Shown here one piece after another: positions 36,786 to 49,600 of a DNA stretch of 64,000 bases. The stretch is taken from assembly GCA_015657535.1 (NCBI GenBank), contig JADHZB010001223.1:31764-95763 (forward strand), in the 5' to 3' direction. A model generated the notes under the pieces. It was not told the DNA's origin. It ran no database searches and worked only from the letters and a program-made list of their open reading frames with translations. Every line of letters starts with the position of its first letter. Position 1 is the stretch's first letter. A program made the position numbers and the translations under genes. The DNA is from Nephromyces sp. MM_2019 (Eukaryota > Apicomplexa > Aconoidasida > Nephromycida).

Positions 36786-39700
36786 GATTGAAGAAATTTG
36801 TATACAGAAAAAAAGCCTTGAATGCTGGCGTGCGTCTAAAGCAGCGACTCGAATGTGTGCTGTGATGTGCACTGCCTTGCTGCCTTTTCTTATGAAAGCG
36901 AAGACTTCGTTAGGGTGTCGCGTTATGTGGCGTGGATGGGCTGCTACTACGTGACTCCTGCCTGGGTCTGCGGAATTACGCAATTATGCGCTTCCAGAGA
37001 TAATTTTGTTTCTAAAAAATAATGATGTGATTTCTATTGAGGCTTGTGACTCCAATGTCTCTATTCGTTAGTAAAATTAGTGATTCCGGCGTGCGCTTGT
37101 AATTTTTTTTATATACAAAATTTATTGCATATTCACAGAAGTGAATATAATATGCTAGTGCTTTTTACTGCGTAGTAACTCAATGTTTCTTAAAAATAAA
37201 AAGATTTATTGCAAATTAACGGGATTGCGTAACGCCCTATTTTTTTGCCATGCCAATTTTACATGGGCAAAAACATATATTCTCTTGCTTGAGTATAGTT
37301 ACCTGGAATAAAAACTTTTGCGACTTAAATAATAAAAATGAGGCAGCTACGGAATTTGCTGCTTCCTTGCTAGATCAAGAAACATAGTGAGTTAACGCGT
37401 TAGATAACAATATTTGTGAGTGAAGTGATGCTATATTATCATGTCGATTATTCTTCTGGTTATATCATACAATTTACTTCACTACCCGTTACTTTTTTTT
37501 TACTTTTACTAGCATTACGGAGAGTTTAATACCACCAATATGCATACCTTGCCTGCTTAAACAATTTTTGGTGATTTCCTTGTATCCACACACAAAAACC
37601 AGGACTACGCTTTTTGTAGCTCTCCATAAGCGTATTGACTTAATTTTGAAAGTGCATACTGTATATCAGCTTTTTTCAGCCTCCTGCGTGTATATAGGGT
37701 CTTCTGCTGCTCCTTTGGCGACAGTACTATCCGTGCAGATAGGGGAAACTGCATAAAATTTCTTCAGCGTAGTCCTTCCAAAAAATGTAACGTGAGATAT
37801 TGCTATTCTCAAAGCCGTTTGTCACATTCTGCATAGCTTTACGCATGCTTTAGTCAGTACGCAATGCAAGGTTTCATTGCGTTTAAGCGATTATTGCTTG
37901 GAGGGTATTCTTTGTCTTTTATAATGTATCTGGACCTAAACGAGTTCTGGAGAAGGGAAGAAAAACGGCATCCCGGTATTCCTTTAATGGTAACTTTGAA
38001 GCAAGCCACCATGTATTTAAACGGAAAAAATGTGGCACTCTTTAGGAGAATCCTTTTGAAAGCAATTTTGCTCATTTCGTTACTGTGGCTATCCCTCCAA
38101 CGGCAGGTCATAAACAGCCCAGGAAATTACATAGCTAAAAAAAAAGGTGTATATAGCTTTGTAGCCCCGATAACTCATATATTAACTTTAACCGCTGGTG
38201 ATAACTTGCCACAAAATTTTAATATCTTATTTCATTAACCTTTGCAAGACTTAGCAGCCCGGGATATTATGCCGCTGCAGCGTTGGGTTTGCAATTTGCG
38301 CATTATATAGCTTTTTCTGCCAAGGCATTACTTTCACTACAGCCGATAAATAATTAGTAACCATGAAAGGCTGTGATTAGTCTTAGCTTGGATGAGAAAG
38401 TTACATGTGCAACCTCTATTTATTCAGCTTTCAAGAAAATTGACAAAACATTATCACTCACAAAATCCGGGGAACCGAATCTCTTTTACGGTAAAAAAAA
38501 ATACACTGTACAGGCAGAGGCAGCATTCATTAAAAAGTTCATGCAGCTTCTCAAATATTAAACAAAATATAGGCAGGTTGGGAATAAAGGATGAGTCGAC
38601 TTGCGACACGTAGGGCAGAAATACGCATAATGCGATGATAAGCATTTACACACAAACGTGCGCACCCGGAGACCGGAAAGGAATATCATTTTATAACAAC
38701 GAAAGCCCTTTTTGGCATTTGTTACTCTGGTATATAGCTTCCAGGAGAAGCTTATTTTAATCCAGCGTTATTACCTTGCTAAACCACAAGAAAGACCGCG
38801 AAAAGCACGATATATGTGCAATTAGAAAGCCATAGCTTCGCAAACAAAAAGTAATCAAGAATGGGCCTATTTATGCCCTCACAGTAAATATATCAGCATT
38901 TTTGTAGGTACTGGGCGAGCAGGAATTAAGCCCACTCCCAAATGATAACGGTATCCAAAATGAAGTGTTAATATTTTTCCCAAGCACAATTCTAAGGTTC
39001 CACTGGGTCTTTGCGTATAGGGGTGCAAAGTCAAAATCTTGGAATAATGGCTTGTGTGAACACAATTTCTTACAAAATCCATTTGGATGAGGCCAAGAAT
39101 GCCATGCTAGCTTCCTAGAATCCGTTGCACGCCTACACATTTCCCACGTATGACCATGCAACTAGTAAGTGAATTCTAAGTCAGTTTTTCGCTATTCTAT
39201 TCAAGAAAAGCGGAGTTTCGATGCTTTTTTTCATTTACTGCGTAGCCTATTTAGTGAGTCGAAATTAATGAAGCAGTGAATATACTCTCAACACTTATTT
39301 CGACCCGGATTACGAAAGCATGGCAAAACTTGCGCATATTCAAAATATTGCGATTATTGCTACTATTATGGGGAATAGCCAGAGTTCACGGAGCCAGCTA
39401 TACGCATTGTGCCCATTAAGTATAATGCCCCAGATCCCCCTGACTTTTTTACTGCTTTAATCCTAAAGGTCAATAAGGCTAGAAAAAACCGTAGGGAAAA
39501 CAACTTTCGTACAGCACAATGGCAATATAACTATCACTTAGCAAGGTTCACCATTGCTGTCGCCTGAAAAGCGTGCAAATCCTCACTTGTAGGGCATGAA
39601 AGAAGCCTGTAAATACCTGCAAAGCTAGCAAAATATCACTGGATTGGCTAGCATTTTTTTGCTTGCGTAACGATGCTCCGAGAAATCTCGCCCTTTATAG

Positions 39701-41141
39701 TTTCACCAATGCTTCTGCGCAACTTAGCAGACAAAATTTTCGAGACAATAACCACGTTGAGTAAGGAGAAAGGGGCATGATAGCTTAGCAGCTGTCTGAA
39801 GAGTTGAAGCGGAGCGTGGAACTTTCAATGAGTCGGGAAAAGCGTCTTTGTGTACCGCTAAAAAATGCTACTCTACCGTGAAAACTCCAGGCATGCACCT
39901 AATTTCAGATTTGCACATAAATATAAGAAGGTTGCGATAAGCTATTTAGTTTCTATTAAGCTCCCAAGACAGTATCTGAAGTCGTATAAAGATAAAACCA
40001 GGAAAGATAGTCAGTGGGGGGCCCAGCGTGCTTGTACTTGTGTCTGCAAAATTGATTCACCTAGAAATGGCAAAAGCTGGAAGATACAGCAGTTCATCCT
40101 GAATTTTAATTCGATATAGTGACGTCTTCATGGAATGATTCATCCCCTGCAAAAAATTATAATGAATTAAAATTTATGGCAGTAAAATAGAAGTTTTAAC
40201 AAAAGTGTAAAGCTAACTTCTGAGCTTCCGACTATATGAATCGAAGTGTTGCAGCGCATGAGTTTACCCGGGGTTTTGCTGTTCAGGGTACTGGTGGAAT
40301 AATGGAGATATCTAGCTTTACATAGTTTGCCTTACTTCCTATTCTTGCCCTAAATATTTTTCTCGCTTTAATAAGCATTTAGAGGTCAATCGCACGGTCT
40401 GCAATGCACCAGTGTATGTATTGTTTTCATTTTAAGCCCGTTAGACTGTACTTTCCTACTGAAGTTTCATATCTACTTTAAGTTTGCCTGTGTTTTACTT
40501 TCTTTTAAGCCCATCATTCGAGCAGCTGGATACGCTTTTTTGCGCAACTAACGACCTTGCAAAGGGGTAACACAATCAAATAACTAACAAAATTGGTGCA
40601 TGACTCCTGTTATAGTTTACTATGGAACTCCTATTGAGCAGAATGAACATTTTAACATAGTTTTTGATGTCTTGAGAGACAAACGGATACGATTATTTCG
40701 CGTGTGGAACTCACTTCTCTCAGGTAGATTGTGAGGGCTTTCATGGTCATCTGCCTGATTTTCTTGTACACTGTTTCTCGTGGAGTTCCTGGGATTACTA
40801 GCAACAAAATAAGATATAGCAGTGTACCATGCTAGTAGAAATGCTTTGCTGTGAAGAGGTAAAAATTTCGCCCATTGAAACAGTTCAGATATATCACGTA
40901 CATGCTTGCAGGATCACGCAAAAGATTGAATCTAAAAGTTATTATTTCATCAGGTAGCTTGTAACTGACTTTTACTGCAGATTGCAGACGCTAATAAACA
41001 ACCGGCGCCTTACTTTCAGCTACACAATGAAAGACTAGCTAGACAGATGAAATTTTACTGTAATGCAAAAAGCACATCTAACCCAATGTGTAATTTAATT
41101 CGCTTAGCCTGCTTCAGCGCAGGTGAAGCCCAGCGATAAGC

Positions 41142-44100
41142 TCACCGTGACTGTGGTGTATCTCCCCTGGAAGCAATCGATTCGCGTGACCCAGACGCTC
41201 TAGTTCTTTGATTCCTTTTAAAAATTATTACCGATGCGAAGCAAGCAAGAAGAATAACAGCGCCAAAAAGTAGTGCAGCTATAATTATAAGGGTGTACGT
41301 GGTATCCGAAGTCTGGTCTGAGCTCACAAAAAGGTATTAAAGGGGAGCAATGAGTGCAACCTGGAACCAATATCCATGATCTGTTTTTCAAGAGAGCAGA
41401 TGAATGAGTGCCTCTATTGCTAAGCTGTAATTTTGACTTTTTTGGTATTACGCTAGTTAGTCTGAAGTGCGGCAGAAATATTTTTTTCTATTCTCTAAGT
41501 AGCTAAGGCTGTTAAAGGACTCTAGAGATTGCTTATAATTGTGGCACTAGTAGCCTTATCAATATGCAGAAGGGCTAGCGATTAAACTAGTTTGCAATAT
41601 AGTCCAAGAGAGAAAGCTCTGATAATGAGAGATTAGCGAGGGCAATATCACAAATTTCTTTCATTCTATACTACTGATACCAGCAATGTATAGCCGCAAT
41701 AAATATCGGGGCAACAGGAAACATTACGTGTCATCGAAACTGATAATTCATATGGGAAAAAAAGTATGAGCTACCCTTACTGGTTGTGGCGCAAAGATAA
41801 TCGCTATCCGGCTGTAAAGGGGTACCAGGTTGCGATTCTGTGTAAATTTTTCCAGTCGCTGCCGAAAAGCTAGCAGACGTATCTGTATCTCCAACTACAT
41901 GAATGGGTATTGCAATGGTTTCTGCAATGGTGGAAGTGCCAAATTCCGTGGCAATCAACTTGATCTTGGCTCTGATAAAAAGTGCCGGAATAATCGTCAA
42001 AAAATTTAAGCTTGGAGAAGCAAGAAAATGACAGTCTTGCAATGAAAATTAACGCGAAATAAAATGAGCTGTTCTACTCGCAATTTTCTAGGATATGACA
42101 AATACCCAATACTTCATCTCATACAAAACAAGAAAAAAACCTTTTTTTTGCACTTTCTACTAGATGCTATCAATAGTAGCTACATAAAATGACATTCGCA
42201 TGTTCAGATGCATTCTTTAGCAGCATTGTGAGGCTATAAGCTGAGAAAATTCTCGATAACATGAAATTTCTTCTGGCATGAGAAAAGGGCCTCAGCGTAA
42301 CGCAATTTAGCGAGGTAAATGAAATAGGTAGTCGAATTCATGCAAGCCAGGCAACGCAGTCATACTAAAATGGGGGGTTCGCTACGCATCTAACGCTACA
42401 AAGTACATACTTATAGACTCCTTGATTGAATCCAATCACATCAAGGTTAATCGCATAGTCTTCGCCTTTTTTAAGCTTAAAGCGGACGTTATTGCAGGCA
42501 AATTGGACCCAAGCACCTCCGAGCCTAGTTTTCTGAATGGAAAATACAGCTATGGAATAAACCACGCAAAAAAGAGAATCAAAAGTATTAATGGAATACG
42601 CATGACAACACGAAATTGCATATATCTCAAATGTTAGAGGCGTAGATAAAAAAAAATTAAAGCAGCAGCCGATTATAATTGTAGTCGATTACACAAGCTA
42701 GATACATGACATGCGTTAGTAATTATTTATGAACCCACAAGAGCTAAGCATGACATCAAATACGAAAGCTAGAGGCTTACATAGGTATAAATTGGTAGAC
42801 TGATAAGCACAAATGCAAAGACTAATAAATGCGACTCAGGGGTGCAAGAAAACGCATACATAAATCGTAGAATAAGTTAACGTTATTTTGAATGAGGCCT
42901 CAATAAGAACATAAGCTAGCATGCGCAGTAAAACACCATAAATGGTGCTGATTCGACAGAACAAAAACCACTTTACACATTTTTCCTCAAAGCCACTTGC
43001 TTTCAAAGTATTGGATATACTTTTGTGGTGGCCCACATATATGCAACGGCTGCTATAATTTGGGTATTTATCTTGATCATCATAAAATTATTGAATAAGC
43101 TTCACCATCATCGCTGCCTCCGCGTTTAGTGCACCAGTCTTTATGAAGCCCGAAAAACTATCGTTCCGGTCGGCTGTTGAGAGTATGATGTCTTTTACTT
43201 CTGTATAATGCGGATAATTCTGTTCCCGTTGCAAGAAAGAATAAATCATGGCTGCAACACCTAAACAGAAAAAAAACTACGGCTAAGCGGCTTCGTGCTA
43301 ATTCATGTATAATTAAGACATGCAGTTTTATCATGCAGCTATAATCGGATAACTTTTTGAATAAAATTCTTCTTTGAAAAAATTATATAATATGAATGAA
43401 ATAAGCAAATATTTTATGAACAGGCAGCTCAATCGCATCAGATACTAGGTACTGGTAATTTTTCCTCGCTTGCCTGGCTACTCACGACATTTTCAAACAA
43501 CTCCTTAATATGGCCATAACAAAGCAAGCATTTGTTCATCATTTTCATCATAGTAGCTTACATAGCTGCTTCCCTTGTCCCATTGTAACCGCCCCAAACC
43601 AGCAACGTGATACGTTAAAAAAGCTCATTCAATTTAATCGCTTGCAAACTCATATTCTCTTTGTATCAATTTATCTTCAGTTTACACACTCAGAATTATG
43701 TATATCACGCTAAAATTCGTTATTTCTTTCCTTGCTTAATACTTCGGGCCTAGTCCTTCACGCTACATAACGCTGTATTTAAAAAACAACGCTAAACTTG
43801 GAATTATTGATAAAAATAAGAGCTCATGATCACCGCATACCTGCGACGTACGGTGCTGCCAGCGATGTACCACTTTTATAAGTAAAGCCTCCATCTACTG
43901 TAGCAGTAAAAATACCGTCCCCTGGTGCTGCAATATCTACTGTTGTCGCTCCATAGTTACTATGGGATGCCAGCTTTCCTTGCAGGTTTAATGATGCTAC
44001 GCTAAAGAAAATAGAGGTTTGCGAAGTTTCAACATATAGCTACGACCCCATGTTTATTTCATATAAAAGGACATATTTGAAGACGCGATATCAATGGTAA

Positions 44101-47100
44101 TTTCGTTGTTTCATGTGATGGGAAAGAACCAAAAACATCGATTTATAATCCGCCCTGCCACCCTATTATTTTGCAACTAAACAAAATGCTTCTCACATTC
44201 ACCAGTTGTCACCATTTAATATAAGAAATCAAAATACGGATAAAACAAATAAAAAGTGTAATCAAGTTAAATGATGCATTACTAACAAAGGATAAAACAC
44301 TAAACCACGTAATTACTTACACTAGTGATTTAATTGGCGCTTTCATTTTTTATGGTCAATTATCCCAGCTATACTAGGTTGAAAAATTCTTGCGTGTGCT
44401 ACGAAAAATCGAAATAAAATTGCTCATGAAGCACATAAGGTAGCGAGTTAAAACGAAATTCCGCCAGCAGATGTGACACTTTAATTTTCATCATTTTTAA
44501 TTTAAAAAGGCTAAGGCAAGCTTCGTTATGTTTTTTAACCTTCCGAATACTTTACAGGACTCTAATCCTTTCGTTTAACTTTTTGTTTTTTTTAGATAAG
44601 CATTCTGCATTCTTTGCTTCTAAAATTCTCTTATTTGTTTCAATGCACAAAAAATCCCTTAGATATTACAGGCTCCTTGTGCTTATGCCGCCCTTGCATT
44701 TAAATAGCGTATACATGAAGCAGTGTACTTCTACTAATCTCGCGTAATATCTCGAGAAAAATTTCCGAGATCTTCCCCCTGTTTGCTGAGGTGTACCGAG
44801 TATCATACTTGGCATGCGTTTATGCGTACGTAGGCATGTGGGAGCACTACTGCTTATCCTGTTTTCATCAAGTTCTTTATTATTTAGCCTAGGTCATGAA
44901 TCGAAGCTTCAACTTATTCCTCACTAATGCTTTGCTCGGAATTTCTGTAGTAATTTTATGATTTAGAACGCTTGGGAAGTTATAGTAGTGACTGTGGAGT
45001 CCCATTTTCTGCCTCAAAGTTCACTTATTTTCTATCAATTTACTCAGCCCATGCTCACCTAATACCATTGCTCAGCTTGTACGAAGCGGGATAAAAGGGT
45101 GAGCTTTCCGTGTTGACGCCCTCATTTCCAGCTGCCAGTACAGCTAGTATGCCTCTGCCGCCTCTAGATACTTCCATTTGCTTCATAGCTACTTCTAATA
45201 AGGGTGCTGAGTCGTACGATCCCCAACTGCAGTTGCAGACGTCCACACCTACACTTATGGCGTAGGCGAGACTTGTCAACGCGTTCCCAACGGTCATCTA
45301 ACATGTATTAATAGTGGGTAGGTTTCTTTGCGCCTTTATGTCGGGTGGCATGTAAGGAAGTAAATTTTACAGCTGGTAAGCTGGAGTGGTACCCCAAGCA
45401 TGTTTGGTAAGCATACGCATAAGTGATCAGCGATAAATTTCATTAAAAAATGCTTAAATTTTCCCTAAAATACTATATTTGAGCGCAAGGTTTTTGCTGG
45501 TGGTGAGATCTAGGTTAATAAACTATATGAATACCTTTAAAAGCATGAAACTTCATTCACTAGAAAGTTTGCTGCCCAGCTACAAAATTGAAAAGATTTT
45601 ATTTGAAGAATAGCGAAGTTTTTGATGAAGTTCCAATATTTAATTATGGCAAAATATCCCTTCAAGTATGGGATACAATGATCTGAAGTTGCCTATTTCG
45701 CAAAACGGTTTTTTCCGCGCGGACTTACTGATTTTGAGGGATTTTGCATCTTCACGACGACAAATTTTGAGTTAAAGACCACACCTGGTGGGCCTGCAAA
45801 GCCTCTCTGCCCACCAATTAAACCTATTAAAAAACCGGGGTAGTAAAGTGCAAACTCATTTCCAAGAGGGATAAAGCAAAGCATACTTGAATCGCCACAG
45901 AAAAGAGGATATTTGAAAAGCCATGAATATGAAAGCAGTGTAGAAATATAACGGTGAATCTAAAAAAAAGACAGCTGTGCTTATGCATGTGAACTAAATT
46001 CTTGAATGATGTATGACGTTGTATCATCAAATCTATACAAATCTGGTAGCAATAAAATTAACTGCAATAATAATTGATGAATCTTACTCCGCTGCGCTGC
46101 TATGATGTGGATAAGCCTAAATGAAAACTATCTTCTAGAATCTACTTTTGGTCACTGCTCACTGTTGCTTGTTATTCTTTAATGCTAACTTGCTACTTGA
46201 GTGCCATGTCCATCTATGTCCTGAACATCGGGTGAAGTGGGATCGGCACTGAATCCATACAAGTCGTCAACATAACCATTACCTGCAAAGTTAGTATAAA
46301 AGGGAAAAATATCAGAAATATAAATTATGCTGCAAATTATATCATTCTTAGGAAGCACATATTAGAAAAATTATTTTATCGAAAAAGAAATATTACAAAA
46401 GGCACTGGCTAAGAGGGAGGAAAACTGGGGAAATAAATAACTCAAAAACAAAATTAAATGAGTTAGCGCGCGCATCAAAAATATATACACAATCGCTGGA
46501 AACATAGCAGTGTATGCTGATAATTTAAACCAAGTATAGTGGCTCCATTTATAAGCTGGGTGCATAACTTAAAAGGCAAGAGCAGATCCGCAATTTCATT
46601 TGTTACCGTCGCTGTCGGTATTGTCAAACGTTTCTCCTGTGTTAATCCAGATTGCTGGCCTTAAATATGAATTTGTTAAGTCAATTCCTGTATCGAGCAC
46701 GGCTGTCTGCTCGGTGCAGTAATAAATCACAGAAGTGAAAAAAATGACAGCAGATGGTTAATGTATTATAAAAAAAATTATTATGATAAAAATTTATGCA
46801 TGGGCCCATTATGTGACTAAAAATGAACGAATTCATCTAGTTCCTCTCAAAAAGGAGCCATTACTAGTATTTAAGCTCAAGGATTCGGCGTGGTTAGCAC
46901 CGCTAAACGGAGTCACTTACACGCACTGCAGGACTCCCGGTTTCAAATCTCCAAGCCTGAGCTATCCTTGCTTTTTTGTGTCCCCAGGCTCGTAGATCGT
47001 CTGCTAATTTGGGTATATCGGTAACCCACTCCCCTAAAACAATTCAATAAACAAATATATTTTAACACTACATTTGTACAGAAAATATAGAATACCTTCC

Positions 47101-49600
47101 TTAAAGTATTTTTAATTCTACTTTTCTTCTAGTGAAGATTTCAACATTGTAATAAAGAAATCTGCCACGGGATATTTTCACCAATACTAAAACGTGTGAC
47201 CCTCAAGTGCATGACATTATACTCAAATGGAAGAATAAACGCTAACCTGCAAAGCCGAACCGCGTAGGTGAAATTTGGTGAGATGACGAGAGCCCCGCAT
47301 TGCTTATACCCTAAAACACAGTTATCGCATACCCCGATCGAACGCTGAGTGGGCAGGCACTGTTTTCTCTACAGGAATAATACTATCTACCGCAGCACGG
47401 CATAATCACGGGTGACTTGGAGCGACGTAGTAAAAGCAGAAGCGAATTCGTATTAATAAATTTAGCAATTCACAATTTAGTATTACAAAAATTAAATCAC
47501 TAAATACACATATCTCATAAGCTGCATTGTGTTACGTACTGCTGAGCTCGGCACCACATAGCACTTATCAAGGAGTCCATCTGCTTCAATCAGCATATCA
47601 CTAAATGCCTCAGACAAGATAGTTTTGAACCGGTTTTCTGAAGATATATGAAGCAGGAAAATACTAAATATTCGGGATATCTTGGCCAAAACATGGCACG
47701 AGAATAGTAGGAACGCGCATAAGAAAAACTTAGCACAGTTCTAGAAAGCAACACAATCGCATAGAATTTATCTATCGAATTTTCTGTCGTATTACCGCTT
47801 GGAATACTTAAAACGACAGCATTAATATTTTCTATTTGCTGAAACGCAGCCTGTGTCATTTCCAATTCCTGGTCAATTGTGGAGAGCCTTGCAAGAAATT
47901 TTTTTATAATTTTTTGGAATCTGCTCTTCAGGTATCGCTGTGTATCTTTCTGAGGATCAGACTGCCACGCTTGATCACTTGTAGTAATCAAAAGGCTTAC
48001 TGCAATAACATCATACATTATATTCTTCCAATTAATATTTCTTTATGAATTTCAGAAAAGGATTAAGTTAAAATAACCCGTCACAACTGATTGTTTGTTA
48101 ATCTACTCAGCAAGCGTAATGTTATGCGAGTTTTGCAGTAATCAATTCATATGACTGCAGGCGGGCGTGCCTTAGCATCCAAGTCCGCTGTCATACGCTT
48201 CAAAAGCCTAACTAGTAAAAAAAGTTGAATTTTTTTTCGCTTTTCAGTTTAATGAAAGAAACTATTCGATTACGCTTACGATGGCAATGCGCGAAATAAC
48301 TCTTCCGACTGCCAGACAAGTAGCTGCTACCCATTGTCCGAACATTCAGGGGACGGCATGTTTCATATAAAGAGACATTTCATAGTCCCTAAAACACGCA
48401 AATCTTGTGAAATATTCACCTAATTTTTCTTTTGGATGCCTTCTCGATATTCGTTTCATCTTCAAATTGAAAGTTTCCAACAAGCAACCTTCAGTGTCGT
48501 AATTCCTGAAGAGTTCTAATGCAGAACCTCCTGTTGTAGTTTCAATTGATGAAGCGGGTGTAAACTTCCCTTCAGTCAGTCTTACTGATATATCTACGTC
48601 CTTGTCTGAATTGTTCTTAACATATATCTGCCTCCTCACACTCTTTACTTCTTTGCTTTCGTATTTGATACGGATTACATTGCCATTATCAGCAGAAAGG
48701 TCACTTGCTTGTACCTCCAGTGATGAGGTACTAGGTTCTGATGAAAAAAAGGAAAAGAATCTTTTCGATTAAAGGTTACAGTATCAACTTCATTTACACT
48801 ACTACTAATACTTATAAGCACGGAATAGTTGCGACGAAAGGTATGTTATAATTTACTAGAGAGGAGCATCGATGCTGCTCTACGCTGTAGGCTATAATGC
48901 ACTATAACGCTTGGCGGACTACAAAAGAATTCGCGCTGGTCTCTGCAGAAGTGGGCACATAGGCGTTTTGTAGAGCCCCCGAGCTAAAGCCTGTACAAGC
49001 ATTTCTTATATATAAGCGTGAATGTATGCACACAACTTCACATGCTAAGCAAAAAGTTGAATGTACGCATCGACGAGTGGGTGACTATTCGTTGGAAGTG
49101 GATCTCTATGAAAAGAAACACAAAGCACGTGCAGTGGAATATAGAGAACGACACTGACATAAGATAAACGTGTACCATTGGGCACCAGGTATTTCAGCGT
49201 ACTTTCAAGGAGCGACTGTATGGCCACACTATGCTATGAAAAACCGTTAACTAAGGCATGCTCGGCGTTCACTACCCAATACAGGAAAGCTGATTCCCTA
49301 TTTTGTAATGCAAGCTGAGATACTTTATTCCCCAATAAAAGCGAGTAAGATGCTAGCTAACAACTTCATAGGCCTGGAGTTGCTTTATAACCGTGCAAAA
49401 TTTAATGCTGCCGATTTAAACCTTGTAGTAGCATGTTTACCTGCTTCGGACGTGGAGTCGCTCATGAATATTGCTTTCTCAGGCTGGATAACATAAATCT
49501 GATCCCGATTGAACGCTTGTATTTTCGCCATGAGTATCGACGAATTTATTAAAAAAAGGCAAAGAGGTGCTAAGCAAATGGCGTATGCCCTGTTCATCAT
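41142..49600 (-). CDS. Type I membrane subtilisin-like serine protease (family S8)
   Basis: Fifteen exons: 49600-49441, 48737-48420, 47999-47796, 47637-47510, 47310-47247, 47033-46921, 46706-46607, 46282-46190, 45823-45729, 45297-45059, 44001-43841, 43260-43106, 42532-42411, 41971-41781, 41317-41142. All 14 junctions agree in phase; the product is 772 residues. Residues 1-25 are a signal peptide (MMNRAYAICLAPLCLFLINS). A beta-rich segment (RRQIYVKNNSDKDVDISVRL) and a propeptide-like segment (ENINAVVLSIPSE) follow. The S8 domain spans about 300-615: Asp334 in AVLDTGID, NGYVDDLYGF, His388 in DGHGTQVAS, oxyanion Asn483 in LAAGNEGV, Ser551 in SGTSLAAPYVAG. The GTS motif has Leu and Tyr where most have GTSMAAPH. 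Residues 617-685 look like a beta-sandwich (GVYKAKIKLIA, AIPIHVVGD). Residues 724-747 are one membrane helix, followed by a basic, Ser-rich cytoplasmic tail. Inferred role: processing of proteins in the secretory pathway or at the surface. An exon in the 42.5-43.1 kb intron may be missing. Confidence 0.94.

Larger units (their letters stand above)
34801..41141. other. 6.3-kb stretch without a supported gene
   Basis: Contains the ATC/CAT array at 35836-35995 and the 64-bp tandem repeat at 36618-36785. The plus strand is T-rich around 37.0-38.2 kb. A 124-codon plus-strand frame (37864-38238) and a 96-codon minus-strand frame (38871-39161) match no family and lack splice or start context, so I do not call them. 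Confidence 0.45.

Noticed and set aside
37864..38238. 124-codon plus-strand open frame
   Set aside because: No recognised motif, no splice partners, and a long minus-strand frame is open over part of the same bases.
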